Assembly (NCBI GenBank): GCA_049999765.1
Contig: JBNGIQ010009531.1
Span: 242,702 to 306,701, forward strand
Reading direction: 5' to 3'
Source: Phaeoceros laevis
Taxonomy: Eukaryota > Anthocerotophyta > Anthocerotopsida > Notothyladales
Length of the DNA stretch: 64,000 nt
The notes below the pieces were generated by a model. The model searched no databases. It was not told the DNA's origin and saw only the letters and a program-made list of their open reading frames with translations. Positions 1-12,834 of this stretch are shown one piece after another (the first letter of the stretch is position 1; every line of letters begins with the position of its first letter). The position numbers and the translations under genes were made by a program.

Positions 1-1
1 G

Positions 2-3000
2 TGGCAGGCTATCAAGTATGCCCATGATCCATCTGGCCGTGTGCTTTATGAGTCCACTACGTCTGTGGCAGCAATGCTTACCAGAGTAACTACCGGGCTC
101 AATGCATTGCTCAGTCCAGCAGCAGGGCAAGAGAATGTTGGCGGTGCAGCTTCAGTCGAGGGTCAGATCATGACACAGATAATCATGCAGGCAAAGGGTC
201 TCAATACAGCTGATAATCTTTGCTCTTGTCTCAAGGCTGTTGGTGCAAGCCTTATTTCGAGCTCTTGCACAGTGGCACCTGTAGCAGGAGAAGCATGCAA
301 GGGACTCTGGAGCTTGATTGACGGCCTCAATCTTGCAACTGGGAAACTGGATCAAAGGCATGGCTTTCCTCTTGCTGTTGTTAGGGGCTATGCAGAACCC
401 TGGGCCGATGATAATAAAATGGATGCTCTGGAGAAGGTTGATGATAGTAGCTCTGTTATTGAGATGGTTACTGATTGTCTTGAAAAATCAAGGGGCATAC
501 AAGTTGCTATCTGTTACGCTCTTCTGCATGGCTCTGACTCTGCACTGGCTTCAGCTTTGCAGGTGATTGCCATCACTTTTATTTGTCTGACTTGCAAGGT
601 GGTTATAGCTTTGAAAATGGTCTTTGTGCAGACGTATGTTCCTGCTCAGAAAGAAATAGTTTGACTACAATTTCTTTTGCTTATATGCTTCCAGATTCTG
701 GTGCGCTGCTCGACACTGTCTTCAACAGTTTGTTTCGTTCTTGCTGGTCTACCGTTGCAAGACGGCCCTTCTCCTTCTCCTTTGAATGGTGGTGGTGATG
801 GCAGCGCAGTTGGTGCACTGTTTAGAATAGTATCAGTGCAATGTACAGAAGCTACAGGCGCCAATGCCTCCATGGAATCATCCACTACTGAAACTAAGGA
901 TACGGACACCAGCAGCAATACCACATCCTCTGACTTGTCTCTTTTGGCTTGCATTGCCCTCTCTGCTATTGCTCAGGGGTTGGCCTCACATGGGAGACAT
1001 GGAGCTAGTTGTCTTCTTACTATCTCGCAGCCAAAGCAGCGGTCTCGGCTTGCATCTCTTGCCAATCTGGCTTCAGCTGATGACTCAACAGAGCAAACTA
1101 CTCCACCTACGAACTGTGCTGGTGCCTTCTTGGCACTATCATCTATCATGATCCTTGAACATGGTATCGAATACCAAAGTGGCGCTTGCTGGGCAGCTGA
1201 TGTGGCCCTGAGTTTGATGCCATCATATTCAACAATCCGAAACTATCTCAAAACTAGTTCAAGCATCACTGATGGAGCAAAGAAAGGGAGGAACAAGGGC
1301 ATGCTTACAAGCTGGCATGGCATTCGGGATGGTTATGTAGGCCTTATCGAAGCAAGGCTAAGATGGGGTGGCCCCCCCGCAGCAGATAAGGCTTGCATGG
1401 CAGGGATTCCATTGCTTTTGGTCTCACTTCTTGCAGGGGGGCCTCAAGATGCACCTGACTTCGATGAAGTACCTGAGATAGGACAGGACAGTATAGGACT
1501 GTCTCCTGTGGGTGTTCTGTGGGCTTTGTCAGCAATAATTCACTGCCTACCAGCGGGAGGATATCGGGATGTATTGTTTAGACGTGGAGCTCTCCATACA
1601 CTGCTGAATTTGATGGGAAAACAGCACTTGAGCCACGTTCAATTGTGGGATGGCACTAGTGGAGGAAGCAGCGGTGTAAAGGATGTAGTGCAAAGCATCC
1701 TTGTCATTCTAGAGTTCCCATTAAATCACTTGCAGTCATGCCCTCCTTCACCATCAGTCTCTGCATCGCTCAGCAGCGGCCTCCTGATCTGTTCAGGTTC
1801 TAGTACAAGGACAATGGCTGAGAATGAAGAGCTTACTAGAGCTATCACAGGGAGTATGCCCCAGTTTTGGCAACTTTTGCACGAGGTTTGAAGATATCGA
1901 AAGATGCGATTACGTGTTGGAATTCTTTTGCTCATGACGTCAAGGTGGACATCACTGATTGTTTCTGGACTTCCCTTGCAGGAAAAATGTGCAAAGCATC
2001 TTGTACAATGCCTAAATTTGCTTGATGTGTCTGACCTGGTTAGACCAATGGCTCTCATTGGAAAGATGGCACAGGGCTCCAGAACCGTTACAGCTGATCT
2101 CGTCAAAGAGGGCTTTCTCAGTCCTTCTATCATGGCAAAAGTTTTGAGCCCTAAAAATCCGAAGGAAGTAATACTTGATGCTCTTGTGGCACTTTCAAAC
2201 CTTGCTCGAATGTCAAAGGTGAGTGTAACACCCCACAGGTCTAGCTTTCAACTCATGTCAAGAATTAGCGTGTGGACCTTCTGAGGATCACGTGGCAATT
2301 GCTCCTGTTCAGGTGCGAACTTTTCAATGTGTTGAGCCTTGTTGACGTCCTGCAGGATTACTACGAAACGATTGGGGAAGCAGATATATGGGACAACATG
2401 AGGCTCTTTCTAAATCATGCTGATGCTGCAATCAGATCCAAAGCATGCAGTGCAGTGGGAAATATGTGCCGTCATACACCCTATTTTTACGATGTTTTGG
2501 TAAGCTCTAGCAGTCGAAATATTCAAGCTATTTTATTTTCCTACTCTTGTATCGTCTAAAACGTTGTCATTGTATAACCAGGAAAAGAAGGGGATAGCTG
2601 ATCTCCTTATCGACAGATGTGCTGATTCAGATCGGCAAACACGAAAGTTTGCTTGCTTCGCAGTATGTACACTCCTTGAGACCGCTGATTGGTGTGATTC
2701 AGGCATTCCACAAATTGGGAGTTGTCCTTGAGTTGTCCTTTTCTCGTGTTTCCTGCAGGTTGGTAACGCTGCATACCACAATGACCGTCTGTATGAACCG
2801 CTCAGGAGGTGTCTTCCACATCTTACTAAGCTCTTATGTGGAGACGAAGAAGACAAGACTAAAGCAAATGCTGCAGGGGCTCTGAGTAATCTCGTTCGGA
2901 ACTCTAGCAAGCTGTGTGAAGATATAATCAAGAAAGGAGCAATGCAGGTACTTTACACTCTAACAGCTACATACTCTCTTCGGGGCCACTGAAGAAGCTG

Positions 3001-3289
3001 ACATCGCCTGTCATTTTGTTTGCAGGCGCTTTTTCAACTCGTTGCCGATTGCGCGTCTACAATACTGAACTCGGGAAGTAGGAAAGAGGTTGGAGTTGAG
3101 TCTCCGCTAAAGATCGCTCTTTTCTCTTTGGGTAATATGTGCATACATGCTTCATGTAGGCAGTATCTCCGTTCGCCAGAGCTATTCCGGATTCTTATGA
3201 AGCTCAAGAACTCGACAGATCCCACTGTGATCAAATACATTGATAGGATTACCAGCAAGTTCCCTGACGCATATTTTCAAACTAGGTAA
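2..3289 (+). CDS. TIO: TIO/FUSED-type kinase, C-terminal armadillo part (5' end outside window)
   Basis: This is the C-terminal part of the plant FUSED-family kinase TWO-IN-ONE, which acts at the phragmoplast in cytokinesis; the kinase domain lies upstream of the window. I read seven exons: 2-562, 695-1885, 1982-2218, 2356-2499, 2582-2662, 2759-2947 and 3026-3289, all joined at GT-AG borders in phase 0, ending in TAA. The last four exons carry helical, armadillo-like segments, including the characteristic stretches SKACSAVGNMCRH, KANAAGALSNLVRNSSK and LFSLGNMCIHASCRQYL. The Ser/Thr-rich stretch in exon 2 is probably a linker. Family assignment rests on recognising the C-terminal motifs; the kinase half cannot be checked here. 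It converges with the TRAPPC13 gene. Confidence 0.85.
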
Positions 3290-3860
3290 TTTTAATGTCC
3301 CCAAAGTATCAGTATGTACTATAGTGTAAATGCCGTAATGTGATGGTTCAGTGTGATGGACCTATGCCTCGAATCAAAATATATTAGAACACATAACCAG
3401 TGGGTGGATTGAAATTTCTGAAAGCGCAATTGTGGTCTAAAGAAAAGAATATCGAGGCCGAATATCTGTGACAAAATTACCCAGAGAGTGGGCAGAGGAG
3501 TGGGGAGGAACGCCGGAGGTAGATACAGAGCTCTACTAAGGCGCCGTCCTTGTGCTCAGTAGCAAGAGCAACTACTGAGCCACAGAATTAAGTTTTTCCA
3601 TTGTAAAACGTTTCGGTACCTTGGGCATCTTCTTGCATCAGGTTGTTTCGTATTTCCAAGTGGCTCACCCTTTCCACGATGCCAAGGCTGTATAATTCAA
3701 TGGCGAACTTCAATCCTAGCCTTGCATACAAAGGTAGACAGACTTAACTGACGGGTGTACTACTACAACAAAGGTGAGAGCCTTACCAAGCTGGACCTTC
3801 CTTTCCTTTACTCGCCTTAATAAGGGTTTGCTGAAGCCTACATGGGCTGTGACCCAGTAA
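3290..3860. other. Convergent intergenic region
   Basis: This holds the 3' flanks of TIO and TRAPPC13. I see no gene, RNA or obvious repeat in it. Confidence 0.5.
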
Positions 3861-6515
3861 TCAGGCTGGCTCGACAAACACCTGCACTTGAAAAGCAACT
3901 TCATTGGCCGCGAACAGCAGCAAACTTTCAAGCCTGACCTTGAAAAAAGTGCCACGCAGTAGATCCTACCTCCGTTGCTGTCAGAGAGTCGTACGGCTTT
4001 CCCTCGCGTATATCAGTTACAGTAATTCCTGATATCCATTGTACTCCAATTGTGGTTGCCACCAAAGTCTGAAACCAAATTTGCTCAGTTCAAATGGGTG
4101 CAATCAGCACTACAAAGATGAGAATCTAATTGCTGGAGGAACACGGTGCAGCTTACCAGATTGAAATCTGTAGAGCCATACGGTTCAACCACAGGCACGA
4201 CCTGTCATCAATGAACATGCTCAATACTTGCATTGCCCAGGACACCAAAGAGAACGGCATAAATCTATCAGTGCAGGAACACCCCGGTCGGCGTAAAACA
4301 GAAGACGAGGCCCCAGAGTTCAGCTCTCTTACCAAGCTCCAAAGGCCATTGACAACAACTGCTCTGGTTGCCCCCTGGTCATCTTCTTGAGACATCGTTA
4401 TCTTCAAAGGGCCCACATGTCGATCTGTGTGATTCCTCACACATACACGTACCTTTTCTCAAAGACAACAGTACCTCATCAACACCGGCCAAATTTCTGT
4501 TGCCTGTTTCAAACCTAGTGATTGCAATGTCAGGCACATCCACTCTTGTACCAGAAAAGGTCGTTCCAAAATGATTCGAGATGGCAGTTCTGCTATTTGT
4601 AGATCTACTTCTTTTTGAGTTATAGGCTGCACCAAGTTAGTGATTTGTCAGGAGCTGTGAGCAGTGGAAATAAGACTGAAGCACCAATCCGTCTCCGCAG
4701 CGGGTAGCTCACATTTCCAAGTATCTGCTGAGTTTGCAGCCGACCAGCTTCACCCAGAGTAGTGCGCCAGAGAATTTCCAACTTTCCTAGAGTGTTACGC
4801 CCATCAACTTTAGCAGAAGCAGGATCCACCTTAGGTCTCTTGAGCTGATACAAGAAATGCCTGATGCCTCCATTGGCTTTCAGCAGTTTGAACTCCTTGA
4901 ACAGGCCACTGCAAAGCCGAAACTCAGACCTTCAGGGTTCAGGACAGTTCAGCAAGTGGTTCCTAGAGGAAATCTCCAAGGTGACATTGAACAACAGCGT
5001 AAAACAATCCCAGATCCAAAGGTCCCGCAAAGATCCCAGATCCACATTAGCTGATAATGGTCAAACAATACCTTAGAGGCCCTTCAGAACTCCCACCGTT
5101 GTCTCTTCCCACTTCCACCTCTGTTACTGTCAAGGGCGGTGCTGGTTCAAACCGCACACTGTCCAGGAATAAATGGGACTTGGTACTGTTCTCAATGCAA
5201 GCTTCCAAGAACGTACTGTCCTGTACCCACGTAGGTGATGGTACAATATCAGAATATCACTCCACAGCAGTTGCTTATACAAAACACATGTTAACGCACC
5301 AGAAGACCATGCGGGAGACATGTACCTTTACAGTTCGCACCTTAACAACAGAAGAGCCAAGACATGGAGTCCAATGAAGTAGATGTTAGACAAGGGAGAG
5401 AAAGACAACGCAACTATGACCTGTGTAAGGGTGAAACAATCAGCAAACTTTTCTTCTTGACTTCGTGGGGTCAATTTTTTAGCTGTCTGTCAGAACTATA
5501 CACTGTTCAGATGAAGTTGAGATCTTAGAATGGTCAGGTCTTCGAACTGGTAAAGAAAATGCACGCTTCATTGCAAGTGAACATCAAAATGAGATCCATC
5601 GTTAAGCAGTAGCTCAGAAGAACAACACCTTCGTTCGAACTGACAGGGGATTGGAGGCCATAAATTTGAAGTACTGTGGCAGATACTTCCTCTCTCCATC
5701 GGCGTCTGTGTATACAGCCATGCATACAAGCCTGGGAGGCAGGAAAAACGTTAATACAGTTCAGGCACACCACAGGTACCAAGCTCAAAATTTGAGCATT
5801 CACCAATATACTGAAAGCATATGGCTTTGGCTAAAGCCCGAAACTTACGTATGGGCTCCTAATTCCTTGATATCATGTTCAATTATAAAATCATAGCGCC
5901 CGCCGGACCTTATGTAGTCCATTGGGGTTTTCGTGTTGTCAACCAGGACAACTCTCTGACGTTCAGTTTGCAACTCCGCCTGCAGAAGACATATGTGAAT
6001 ATACACCAGCAGCTTCCATGTGTGGCTGGTAGGAAATAGAGGCAGGGTATAATGGAAACCATAGCAGCCATCCGAGCCAGATGCCAGTTGCTCAAACTCA
6101 TTTTCACCTTAATGCCGACATCTCTGACATCGTGGTTTGTTCCGTTGCCCACACTTATATAGCTGCAAAATGTCTCTCCGAGATAGATTGATCTGCATGC
6201 CCATTGCAATCATATATTCAGCACAATCTGCCTACACGAACCCTGCAAGTCAACTATTATTCTCGCTCACCCAAACGTCTGGGGTAGAACCATCAGGCCC
6301 GAGAGGCCCATCATATCAATGGGGTCTTTCACGGCATTCCTTCTCCACCAGCCCTCCTCACTTGCCGGATCTGGTTCGGTATCAGTAATCTCATCCTCGG
6401 GAAGGCTAAAATCAAGTGGATCCAAGCGCAAGGACAAATCTACTGCCAAAGAAGGCCGACAAAGCCTCATCACCCTGAATGCCAAGGAATGGCTCCCACT
6501 CGATACGGAGCTCAT
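3861..6515 (-). CDS. TRAPPC13: Trafficking protein particle complex subunit 13 (DUF974)
   Basis: Subunit of the TRAPP complexes that tether vesicles and activate Rab GTPases at the Golgi and in autophagy. Eleven exons: 6515-6271, 6192-6108, 5979-5849, 5731-5629, 5220-5072, 4908-4713, 4626-4552, 4452-4333, 4201-4157, 4068-3970 and 3938-3861. They sum to 1326 bases, or 441 residues, close to the usual family length. Diagnostic family blocks are HSLAFRVMRLCRPS near the N-terminus, then GETFCSYISVGNGTNHDVRD, GGRYDFIIEHDIKELGAHT, RKYLPQYFKF, a GRLQTQQILG segment and VEPYGSTDFNL near the end. The start is the ATG directly before SSVSSGSHSLAFRV. The final exon is more divergent than the rest and is the least certain piece. 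Confidence 0.9.
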
Positions 6516-6720
6516 TGCAGATCAGAGCTTTCGGCATCCGACAATCCAGATTGGTCAATTCATCGTGGGAAATCAATTCGACACTGTATCAGCTGAAACA
6601 AATTCTCGTTGAGATGCAGCTAGATACTGCACTACTGAAGCCCTAACAATAGTAACCCATGCGCTGGTTATTCGGAAAAGAATTTGGTGCCGGCCTACTT
6701 GCTTGGAGACCTCAATAGTC
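6516..6720. promoter_or_regulatory. Divergent promoter region, TRAPPC13 / ATG101
   Basis: Only 205 bases separate the start codons of TRAPPC13 (leftward) and ATG101 (rightward), so both 5' leaders and any promoter elements must fit here or overlap the genes. I could not assign a convincing TATA box. Confidence 0.5.
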
Positions 6721-8089
6721 ATGAATTGCGAGGTGTTTTATCTCAAGGAGCTGGTGAGACTGCTATCACATACTGTTGACGCTGATCGTCCCACAAAATT
6801 CGGCGTTGCTCATACTCTTACTAGTCTTTAGACTGTTGAATCAGTTTCGCTTGGCGCTTTGCAGGAGGTGGAGCATTATCAACTTCGGGAAGTTTTACGA
6901 TGTAGATGTCCTGTGGGCCTTTTGTAGAATCTGCGGAATGTTTGCTTTCATAAGCCGACCAGTTTCCATCGTTTTGCTTCAGACCATCCCATGCTGTACT
7001 TTGTGCGTATGAAGTCTTGATGACCTGATAATTAGGGTGCTTGGACATTGCAGGCATTCTGCACACAGTTATGTTCAACCGTGCTCTGGGGCTGGTGCGT
7101 CCCCGTGATATTGATTCTGAGCTTTTTGAGATCACTTACGTAAGATGGAAATTCAGTCACCCCGCTGACAGCTTGTTTCCTCGGTTGTCAGTATTCGTGT
7201 TTGTCCAGGCTCTTTCTTTTACTCTTCATGGACGTATATATTTTTGACAGAACTACGTGACATTTTTTTGCTGCAGGTTCAGTGCGGGGATCCGGTTGTG
7301 GAAAAGAGAATTGAGGAGAAAATAGATCATTTTCTTGCCTGGGTTGAAAAACATCCAAACAAGAAGAGTCAGGTGGATGCCATACTTTAGACGTTCTGGA
7401 TTGAAAATATTCTGGAACAAAAGCTTAAGGGAAGCAATTTCTTCTCACTAATGACCGGTTTGCAGGTTTGCCTGTCGTTTTATGAAACCAGAAACAAGCA
7501 AATGGCATGGTTTAGCAGCAGTAAAGTGGAGCGCTTGTATTGGGAACAGTGGTGTATCCAGCTTAATATAGTGCAATCAACACAAGGACACAACAAACCA
7601 TACTCAGGTGCTGGCATAGGATTTCAATTGAGGCATCCTGCCTGTCTGCATGCAAGCGGCTTAAGTCATTGATTCGGATTACAACATGCAATAGTGTAGA
7701 CCCTGGTCTACTGTGATGCTTTGCGATCTCCAAGTTCAACAGTAGATCTTGCTTGCTACTGTTGCAGAAGCAGTGGTTGAGGAACGATCCAAGCGACATT
7801 CGGCTCTAGAAAGTGCACTGCGGGATATATTACTGCAAGTTCTGCAGCTAGTCAACGAAAAAAAGGATCACATACCGCCTGTTTTGAACAAGGATGTGGT
7901 TGCATTCCCCTACGAAATCTCCATTCCCAGGTGAGCTTTATGGTTTTTGTCGTGCTGGGTGCCAAAATTTGCTTGATGTATTGGCTTACAGCCCCTTTCG
8001 GCCATGTGTACAGCTCTTCTGACTCGTCATTCGGCATGGATATGTTTAAGCGCATGCTACAAACGGGCCCCCCTACGATGCTCAGCTGA
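6721..8089 (+). CDS. ATG101: Autophagy-related protein 101
   Basis: HORMA-domain partner of ATG13 in the ATG1 kinase complex that starts autophagosome formation. Seven exons: 6721-6753, 6865-6901, 7054-7139, 7277-7372, 7466-7607, 7768-7930 and 8014-8089. They sum to 633 bases, 210 residues, matching the family's usual size of about 215. Conserved blocks are ILHTVMFNRALGLVRP, DSELFEITY, KHPNKKSQVCLSFYE, the tryptophan-phenylalanine finger in MAWFSSSK, ERLYWEQWCIQLN, LVNEKKDHIPP and the C-terminal FGMDMFKRML. The start MNCEVFYLKEL resembles plant orthologues. The last intron needs the acceptor just before 8014: an earlier AG at 7990-7991 would give a premature stop. Confidence 0.93.
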
Positions 8090-8516
8090 ATTGTATATTT
8101 CTCTCGTTGCAATCCTGAAACGTATTGCAGTGTATATATGTATTGCAAGAGGTACCACAGATGCTTGACTCAGCAGGATACCTGCTCCTCCTGTGAGCGA
8201 GAGCCCTGCTCTTTTGTACAGTTAACGAGGACAGATTCTCCTTCGTTAGAACATTTGTAAAAATCCTATGCTCTCACACTGTTCGGCTGTACACCGTATG
8301 TAAGTGTTCAGCAAACAAATCGAAGGGGAAGGTCTGCACTATCATCCGAATGGTCACTGGACACATTAAAGAGAATAAATAAAATTCCGCCAAACGCTAG
8401 CCTACTGACTCATTCAAAACTTTCTGGACTCCCCATGTGCGCCTCATGTGAATGTGCTTGCCTCTTGGACCTCAACTTTGACGCAGAAATTGTACATAGC
8501 GCAACCGAGCGGCTTA
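8090..8516. other. Convergent intergenic region
   Basis: 3' flanks of ATG101 and the kelch gene. No feature recognised. Confidence 0.5.
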
Positions 8517-11500
8517 TTAGCCCCGCCTAGCTGCAGGACGTTTCATTTTATCTTTTGCTTTTCTGGATGCGAGAGCCTTTTCATCTTCAGCCTCATCTGC
8601 TTTTTGCTCGATCTCCAGCCTCTCCAGCTATGGGCCAGGAACAAAATGAGTTGCAGTTTAGTCACACCTTCAACCGAAACCTGGAAGAAAACATAAGCAG
8701 AGGGAGAAGGTTTGTGAACGCTCTAAACAAAAAGGAAGCGGTACCTCATCCAAAATAGGCCGAAGCTCCCTATATCTTCCCTCGGCTAAATCAAACCCAT
8801 CCTTCCGAAGTTCCTGAAGAGATGTATTGCTACTACGTTAGTCTCCAACAATTCCGACAATTCCGCTTGTTTACCCTGTGCCTTTGTTAACCACTTTATA
8901 TGAACATTAATTTCAGCTATTACCTTGCCAGTGTGCTGAGTGTGCTCATATGCAGCCATCTGCCAGTACATACTGGTGCGAGCAAAAAATTGTTTTAAAG
9001 TTTCACCGGTCTGTCAGTGGTCATAAAAACCACTTCGAATGTTATCACAGCATCAAAGACAGCCCGCACGGTTGCAAAAAGCCAATTGATACATCTACCT
9101 GTGGGGTACGCTCTGCATCAGCAAGACCAAGCTGTGCACGCATGGTGTCAATCTTGGCCTTCCTCTGTTTCCGTGTCATCTTCTTGCCCTTCCCTGTCAG
9201 GACGGAAACTGCTGTGTCTGCTGAGATATGCTGTGAGATATGCTTACTCCCTGTGTTGGCCTGGAGAAGAGCAGTTTTGGTTATAGATAACACAACTTGT
9301 CGATACTTGTGATATACTCAACTGACTGCATCATCTACCTCTTCAGCTTCTCCTTCAGATTCTTCCTTCTCATCACCGTCGTCGTCATCATCCCCATCTC
9401 CATCATCCTCATCATCATCATCCTCATCCTCATCATCCTCATCATCGTCGTCGTCTTCATCTTCGTCATCGCTTGGTTCCACCCAGTCTGACTTGGTGGC
9501 CTGAACAAAGGTATCCAGGCTTCATTGAGATCTCTATCTTCGTCTGAGAATAAATGAGAATAAATGGGATCCAGTTCCTATCAAACTGCGTAGGATGTGC
9601 CACATACCTGAATGACGCAATTCCATGCATCCAGCTTGTTTAGGTCTAAAGTAAAAAGATCATCCAGTGTGACTTCTCGGTCACCTACTTCCAGCGCTCC
9701 TCCATACAGGTACAGGGTGTCTTTGCCAACAGCCAAAGCAGCGTTGATCCGCCCACATGGCTTTATCACCTGTCAAATATCACAAGTTGAACTTTGTACC
9801 AATGAGTAACCTGTGTATCTCTATCTCCACCTCAATGGCGTTCCGACTCAACAATGAATCAAATTTTCATACGGGACACACAGACCTGCTCCACATCAGG
9901 ATGTGCCCCGTCGGCATCCTTGGTTGACACCTCCGTTGTAGCTGCACCGAGCTTGTCCCCATGATGAAGATTAGCCCCTTCCATCTGCTTGGCAAGTTGA
10001 CCGGCATCACTTTCAGATGGCAACCTCTGATTTTCCTCTTCCATTAGATCCATATCCTCTGTTGCCTCAATCGCACTATTGCCCATGCTACTGGACTCTC
10101 TTTCACTGACAGTATCAACTTTCACACCTTTCACCTGTTACACAAAAAAACGGAAACCATGTCTCCAAAAAAGATCCCTTTTGTTGGAAATAACATAGAG
10201 GCATGTAGAGACATGTTAACACCATGCCGAGGTCCACTTGCAGTGCATCCTCTAACATCATAAGGCTGAGCAAGTAGACCCCTGTACCCTAGTTTTAAGT
10301 ATTTTGGGTTTGCGAAGCTCCATTGGGTACCTGGTATGGACATGATACGACAGCATAAGAGTCCTCGGTTTCAAAAACTACCCACACAAAACATGATGGA
10401 TCAAGCAATTGAGATAGCTGCAGACTTCACCATCGACGAGTGTCCAGCTGGAAGGCATACACCTCATTTAGGAATGTACTTTGCAAAATATCTACAGAGA
10501 ACCTTGATGGTCAGACATCCTGATTTTCTGCCAGTGTGACAATCAAGGTGCACAAGGAATGTGCCCTCTCCCATACCTTTGTTATCTCTATCCACGACCC
10601 CTCCAAATAATATAGCTCGTTTTTTGTGCACGCACATGGAGAAGCCTGCACGGGTGCTTGGTGGCATACCTGTTCGTTTCACCTAATAAGGTTGCGGAGA
10701 CGCACACGATTTTTGGGGTTACAAAAGTGACGAGAAAAGCCAAGAAAAATGGCAAGACCTTTGTTGTAGACTTACCTTCTCCCATTCCCAAGACCGCGGA
10801 TCCAACACCCACATGTCTGAAAGCACGGTACCCTTTTCTGATCCCTCGCTGTCAGCTGCACTATCTTTGAAGTAGCCACCATACAAAAACACCTGAAGGA
10901 ATGAAAGGCATGAGACATTTGTCTAGAGAACCATATTTGAATCGTTTTTTACAGCTATAATCCTCATGGAACGAACAGCTATACCAACCTCATCAAGATT
11001 GACAGCCAACTGAAACGCACTTCTTGGACTTGGCCATAGAGCACCAGGTTTAGGTTTGATTTCCTGCCACTGCACTGATAACGCTGGTAAAAAAGGGGAA
11101 CAATAGACCCTACACTACATATAGCAGCTTTATAGCATAAAGTAACCTTCCAAGACCACTCCTGACCTTATACTCGTCCAGGTCCAAGGCATGAAGATCG
11201 TTGTAATACCTTGATGACAGCAAAAGCTCCGTGAGAATACATAAGAAAGCTTCTGTGCCTTCAGAAGAGCTTCCTACACCATGAAGGTTGCAAAAAAAAT
11301 ACCTCACTTCTCGTAGAGTGTCATAAAAACCACCAAACACCAAAATTTTGTGTTTGTAAAGTATCTGCACAGAATAACCGGAAACAAAAATAAAAAACTT
11401 TGACCACGGAGTCTCATACACTGCACACAAGGCTGGCGCATTTCTGACCACTGTAGAAGATCGCCTTGTCATTTGAGACTAGGTACACTTACCATTCGAT

Positions 11501-12551
11501 GTCCCGACCTGGGACTGGGTCCCCCCTTCAGCTGCAGCTGCTCCCATGCATTTGTATTCAAATCAAACCTCCAAGTATCCTAGACACACGAGAGACCAGC
11601 AGAATTATATGCCAGCAGAAAAAATAGCATGCCGGTACCTAAGGATATCAAAACTTTGCTTGGAGACTGACGCGGACAGGGAACCCGGAGAAAGTGTACC
11701 CTGTAGTGATGGAACTTCTCCTGATTTGGAGATGTAAACTCACCGCCTGAGTATGCACACATCCAAGTTAGCTGTGACAGATTCAGTCCTCTTTCCCAGC
11801 TATACGTCCACAATTGAAATGATTTGCTTACCAAAAACAAACAGAGAATTTTTCCAAGCAATTGCCTGGTGGGCACTTCGGGGTGGCGGACTATTAGGGC
11901 TAGACACGAGCTTCCAGTCATTTTTCTCCGTATTGTATCTATAGAGATCACCATAGACGAATGTCTGAAGCGACCTACATCAGTAATGCATACGTAAACA
12001 AGCCTGGGAAGTCTGGCAAGGCAGCTCGACATGTGCATCACTAACCTTATCACCGTTGTAGTATTCTCCACCGAAAAAGATGAGCTCCGAGGGATTCAAG
12101 GGATTTATTGTGACCTGTCAGGGGAGTCTCGCGATCATCAAAGATGACATGCCATGCCTCAAAGTTCAAACATCCACCACCACAGAACAATTCCCAACGT
12201 AAGTAAGAACGTGTGAACTGTCTATATTGTCCGTGCGTACCGAGCAGTTGCATCTGGGGGACGGTGCTGGGACATGCTCCTCGACTACAATGGCTACCTT
12301 CTTAGCGTCCTCTTTTTGAATCTTAGACTGGAAACAACAAGGCATTATGAGTGACAACGTTCCAATCCGTGCTTGTGCTGGACTATGGTCCACCAGCAAA
12401 TTTTTGAAGGCCAAAGTACCAGAATTGCGTCAATGTCATCCTCCTCTGAGAATTTCTTATCATCTCGGCGGGCCCTTTTCTGTGCTGCTTTTGCTGTCTT
12501 GCGGTCCGTCTTCTCCCTGCCCTGCCCAGGCTTCTTTTGCTTCTTGCCCAT
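8517..12551 (-). CDS. Kelch-repeat protein, KLHDC4-like
   Basis: Plant and animal KLHDC4-type protein, a kelch beta-propeller with charged termini; its molecular role is poorly defined. Twenty exons between 12551 and 8517 sum to 2070 bases, 689 residues: 12551-12420, 12327-12241, 12114-12046, 11964-11832, 11746-11700, 11579-11493, 11364-11303, 11210-11168, 11069-10989, 10892-10776, 10682-10577, 10491-10431, 10330-10288, 10134-9886, 9769-9608, 9500-9339, 9260-9099, 9010-8924, 8813-8745 and 8627-8517. The N-terminus is Lys/Arg-rich (MGKKQKKPGQGREKTDRK). Kelch blocks include GGEFTSPNQEKFHHYR, ILVFGGFYDTLREVRYYNDL and AILFGGVVDRDNK. A long Asp/Glu run (exon 16) precedes KKMTRKQRKAK and a conserved MYWQMAAYEHTQHTGK segment. 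Confidence 0.9.
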
Positions 12552-12834
12552 GCTTGTTCTTCAACAGCTTTGATCTGTATAGTTGGGGCTTTGTCAGCAT
12601 CCTGCGACAGCGAAACCCCTGGTTTGTTGAAATCTCCTGACCTTGAACCTCTAAAACCCTCAGCAACGTCGGAAAGACGCAGTTAACTTCCACCTGCGGT
12701 TCCGAGGTCGTTCGTCGTTCCTATTCTCTCGCGATCCGGAGACCGCCATGATGTGGCAAGGTAACCACCACCCTCCAACTTGCAGATGTGTTGAGTTCTG
12801 TCTATCTGTCTCTGGGAGTTAACTTGGGCACAGC
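12552..12834. promoter_or_regulatory. Divergent promoter region, kelch gene / MSRB
   Basis: 283 bases separate the two start codons. It must hold both 5' leaders. No specific element could be assigned. Confidence 0.45.

Noticed and set aside
7940-8013. Earlier AG acceptor (7990-7991) for the last ATG101 exon
   Set aside because: It would give a frame that stops after about ten codons, whereas the AG at 8012-8013 restores the conserved FGMDMFKRML end.
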